Positions 30,304 to 32,027 of a stretch of DNA of 32,027 bases are shown here, piece by piece. Location of the stretch: positions 1 to 32,027 of the forward strand of contig JAKAVM010000112.1 of assembly GCA_021827485.1 (NCBI GenBank), in the 5' to 3' direction. The number at the start of each line of letters is the position of its first letter. The first letter of the stretch is position 1. The DNA comes from Actinomycetes bacterium (GTDB taxonomy: Bacteria > Actinomycetota > Acidimicrobiia > Acidimicrobiales > JAKAVM01). The notes under the pieces were generated by a model that did no database searches, had not been told where the DNA came from, and was given only the letters and a program-made list of their open reading frames with translations. The translations under genes were made by a program, and so were the position numbers.

Positions 30304-31266
30304 TTACTTGAGGTCAAGGACGAACTCGTTGTAGATAACGCTTCCGGAGCCGAAAGATCGCTTGTAGTCGTATAATGCATCGTTGATTGCTGATCCAACT
30401 CCTGAAGGCGAAGTTCCAAAACTGAACCACTTCAATCCAATCTCGCGGGCCTTGGAAATCCCTTCCTCAATGGCAAGGTCCATTGCCCCAACTTTGTGGC
30501 CAGTTTCGTTAGATGCGGAGTATTGCAGGTGTAAAACAGAATTTTCAATGAAATACATCCCACCCGCAATAGTCTGATTGTCAAGTGTGCAAACACAAAG
30601 CATGATTTCATCAGGGAAAAGATCGCATAGAGAGCGTATTTCCTCAAGTGAATGTACTGGACTAGTACCATAGCGCTCTAGCAAACATTCGGTTAAGAGT
30701 CTCCAGTATTCGTCTAAATTATCAAGTGACCAACTGATACATAGCTCATAACGTGATGCAACGCTTTTCATATATTTGCGTCCCTTAGTCAGTTTTCGTG
30801 GTTGGGTCAGCTCAATTGCTGCTGAAAGTGAGGATCTAGTGATTCGAGCTCCTGCTGCAAAAAGCGCGTTTAGATCGTCTGAAGTCGTAACCTTGTGGAA
30901 GATAAGTGGAGCTGGTCTATAGATCAACTTTGAAAAGCCTTGTTTTGCATAAAAGTTGCTAATCTGATCAAAAACTTCAACGGTTTTACTTCCAAATAAG
31001 TTTATGGAGCAGACCAATCCTCCAAATGTTGCACCAGGATGACTTATTACACACTTTTCATCTTTTGGATCAACTGCGGCAGGGAAGAGCCCCTGCATCC
31101 TTTCTTGCTTATCTAAAACAATTACTGATACGTCAAGAAAGCGCCGCTTGTGATACGAGAGAAATTTACGAGTGTGCAAGAAAGTTCCATTAGCAGCGTC
31201 GCCCACAAATGAGTCCCATGCTTGAGCGTCTCTGAACTCATCGTAAGGAATTATGTGAAACGTCAT
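30304..31266 (-). CDS. FemAB/GNAT-like acyltransferase
   Basis: The 320-aa protein begins FHIIPYDEFRDAQAWDSFVGDAANGTFLHTRKFL, followed by VIVLDKQERMQGLFPAA and a second half with RYGTSPVHSLEEI, MLCVCTLDNQTIAGGMYF, LHLQYSAS and FSFGTSPSG. This tandem-GNAT pattern (Acetyltransf_6) occurs beside FdtA/FdtB-type sugar genes. It may acylate the 3-amino group of the dTDP-3-amino sugar, replacing the usual FdtC-type enzyme. That role is inferred from context. It is convergent with the sulfotransferase gene, 35 bases between them, and has no signal peptide. Confidence 0.78.
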   Translation of the reverse strand: MTFHIIPYDEFRDAQAWDSFVGDAANGTFLHTRKFLSYHKRRFLDVSVIVLDKQERMQGLFPAAVDPKDEKCVISHPGATFGGLVCSINLFGSKTVEVFDQISNFYAKQGFSKLIYRPAPLIFHKVTTSDDLNALFAAGARITRSSLSAAIELTQPRKLTKGRKYMKSVASRYELCISWSLDNLDEYWRLLTECLLERYGTSPVHSLEEIRSLCDLFPDEIMLCVCTLDNQTIAGGMYFIENSVLHLQYSASNETGHKVGAMDLAIEEGISKAREIGLKWFSFGTSPSGVGSAINDALYDYKRSFGSGSVIYNEFVLDLK

Positions 31267-31318
31267 AGCAATGTGATCATATCATCGCTAAGTTTCTTCT
31301 GGGTCTGGCTGATGGCGA

Positions 31319-31854
31319 TCAAGTCAGTCTCAACTTTACTGTGCACCTAACGCAATTCTCCGATACATCAGACAAAAGCCTTTGTGGCAAGACCCTATGA
31401 AGATTAGCAATCCGTGCACATGCCTCTGACAGGGCATCGGGGAGTTGGCTGGAAAGTTGCAATGCCCTTTCAATCACTTCTTGCGAGAGTATTGCGAAAG
31501 TGGAAGCGACGTTAACCCAGCGAGATAAATTGACATACCTGATTGCGTACTGACCTCCTATGTTCATGGCCATTTGAAGTTTATGATACTGGTGATAGGG
31601 AAACATGCTTGCAACATCATATAGAGGACCTAGCCTTACTGAACCCCCGGCATGTAAGAGACAGTAGTTTTTGGCATGGGCGTCAGTACCTCCTATTAGC
31701 CAGTTGAAGATCAATGCGTCAATAAACCGGCGTTTGTCTATCTCAGATTTGTGGCGCGGAAAAATATGCTTTTCGAGCAGGCGAGCGATTCTCCGTGCTG
31801 TTGGTCCCCCGTCTCTTTCGTATTTGGAGTTCGGCATTACAGCGAAAGCTTGAC
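31319..31854 (-). pseudogene. hipA: HipA-like kinase toxin, 3' part, cut by IS copy C
   Basis: The remaining 178 codons start inside the typical QA-x-x-V segment (QAFAVMPNSKYERDGGP) and include LIFNWLIGGTDAHAKNYCLL (catalytic Asp/Asn loop) and VRLGPLYDVASM (metal-binding Asp). These are the HipA C-terminal kinase features. In this frame translation upstream enters the left end of the IS605-type element and meets a TGA at 31892-31894, so the N-terminal domain and the start codon are separated from this part. The 5' portion should lie to the right of the element, outside the window. HipA kinases phosphorylate glutamyl-tRNA synthetase or related targets and are neutralised by HipB, which is not seen here. 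Confidence 0.82.
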
Positions 31855-32027
31855 CAAAACCGAGCCGCAAGCCGATGACTTTAGTCGTGGTTCAAGTTGT
31901 AATGGACCGGCCGACTCCCGTTGCGCAATTTAGACGTGGGTCGTTCACAATTGAAGAGTACGTTGCCACAAAATTGAAGGGAGTCAGCCATTGCCATCAA
32001 ATAATTATAGCCGAGGAGGGTTTGTCC
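31855..32027 (+). mobile_element. IS605/TnpB-type left end (copy C, runs off window)
   Basis: The left end starts directly after TTGAC at 31850-31854 and matches copies A and B: CGAGCCGCAAGCC, then an ATGACTTTAGTCGT hairpin and GGTTCAAG. After about 31895 it no longer resembles them; the conserved TACCCC stretch is missing. The element either has a different interior or is rearranged. Its end is outside the window. It interrupts the hipA gene. Confidence 0.75.
31902..32027 (+). CDS. Unidentified ORF inside IS copy C, 42 codons, partial
   Basis: An ATG at 31902 opens a frame that continues past the window edge. It reads MDRPTPVAQFRRGSFTIEEY, then VATKLKGVSHCHQII and IAEEGLS. It matches neither the IS200-type TnpA nor the TnpB N-terminus. 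It may be an accessory gene carried by the element or a chance frame. Confidence 0.25.
   Translation, partial: MDRPTPVAQFRRGSFTIEEYVATKLKGVSHCHQIIIAEEGLS

Noticed and set aside
1-32027. rRNA or tRNA genes
   Set aside because: None was recognised on either strand; a tRNA scan would be needed to exclude them formally.

Overview
The window reads as an accessory region of moderate-GC bacterial DNA. The organism is probably an actinobacterium. The evidence is the partial TnpB (HCSDARYVWNLALEQ style), the AAA ATPase with the NPYTPNAG...GLRGVGKT layout, many GTG/TTG starts without clear Shine-Dalgarno sequences, and the VapBC-type modules. This assignment is inference; no rRNA or tRNA gene is present to support it.

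Left end (1-5147): an IS605/TnpB-type element (tnpB partial at the window edge) cuts a DUF4143-type ATPase gene. Then come a 23-nt tandem repeat, a RHH-PIN toxin-antitoxin pair, a CmcI-like methyltransferase, a type I 3-dehydroquinase, and a DUF488-DUF488-dual-OB cluster. The dual-OB gene is split by a 300-bp non-autonomous TnpB-type element with intact ends and a likely omega-RNA. Removing exactly 3268-3567 restores one open frame.

Middle left (5148-15184, mostly minus strand): a surface-polysaccharide operon with NTGA and TAATG overlaps. In transcription order it holds wzm and wzt (ABC-2 export), a GT9 heptosyltransferase-like gene, then, after a short plus-strand coiled-coil gene, heptose adenylyltransferase, heptose kinase, a fused GT4-GT2 glycosyltransferase and asparagine synthase.

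Middle (15185-19842): a mosaic zone. It contains a hairpin cluster, a decayed fragment of an AAA ATPase gene, a 491-aa protein of unknown function, an intact AAA ATPase homologous to that fragment, a 5'-truncated methyltransferase pseudogene, and an AbrB-PIN toxin-antitoxin pair with a recognisable operator.

Right (20033-31266): a second set of glycan genes. These are a sugar-nucleotide epimerase, a WecA/TagO-like initiating transferase, a DUF4143 ATPase, methyltransferases (a TylF-like one with a one-base frameshift), a GT2, two sulfotransferases, the FdtB/FdtA-type pair for a dTDP-3-amino-3,6-dideoxyhexose, and a FemAB/GNAT-like acyltransferase. The window ends in a hipA gene cut by a third copy of the same IS left end.

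Together the genes predict a lipid-linked, ABC-exported, heptose- and 3-aminodideoxyhexose-containing glycan that is methylated and sulfated. The locus has been reshaped repeatedly by TnpB-type elements that insert after TTGAC-like pentamers and by fragmentary recombination.
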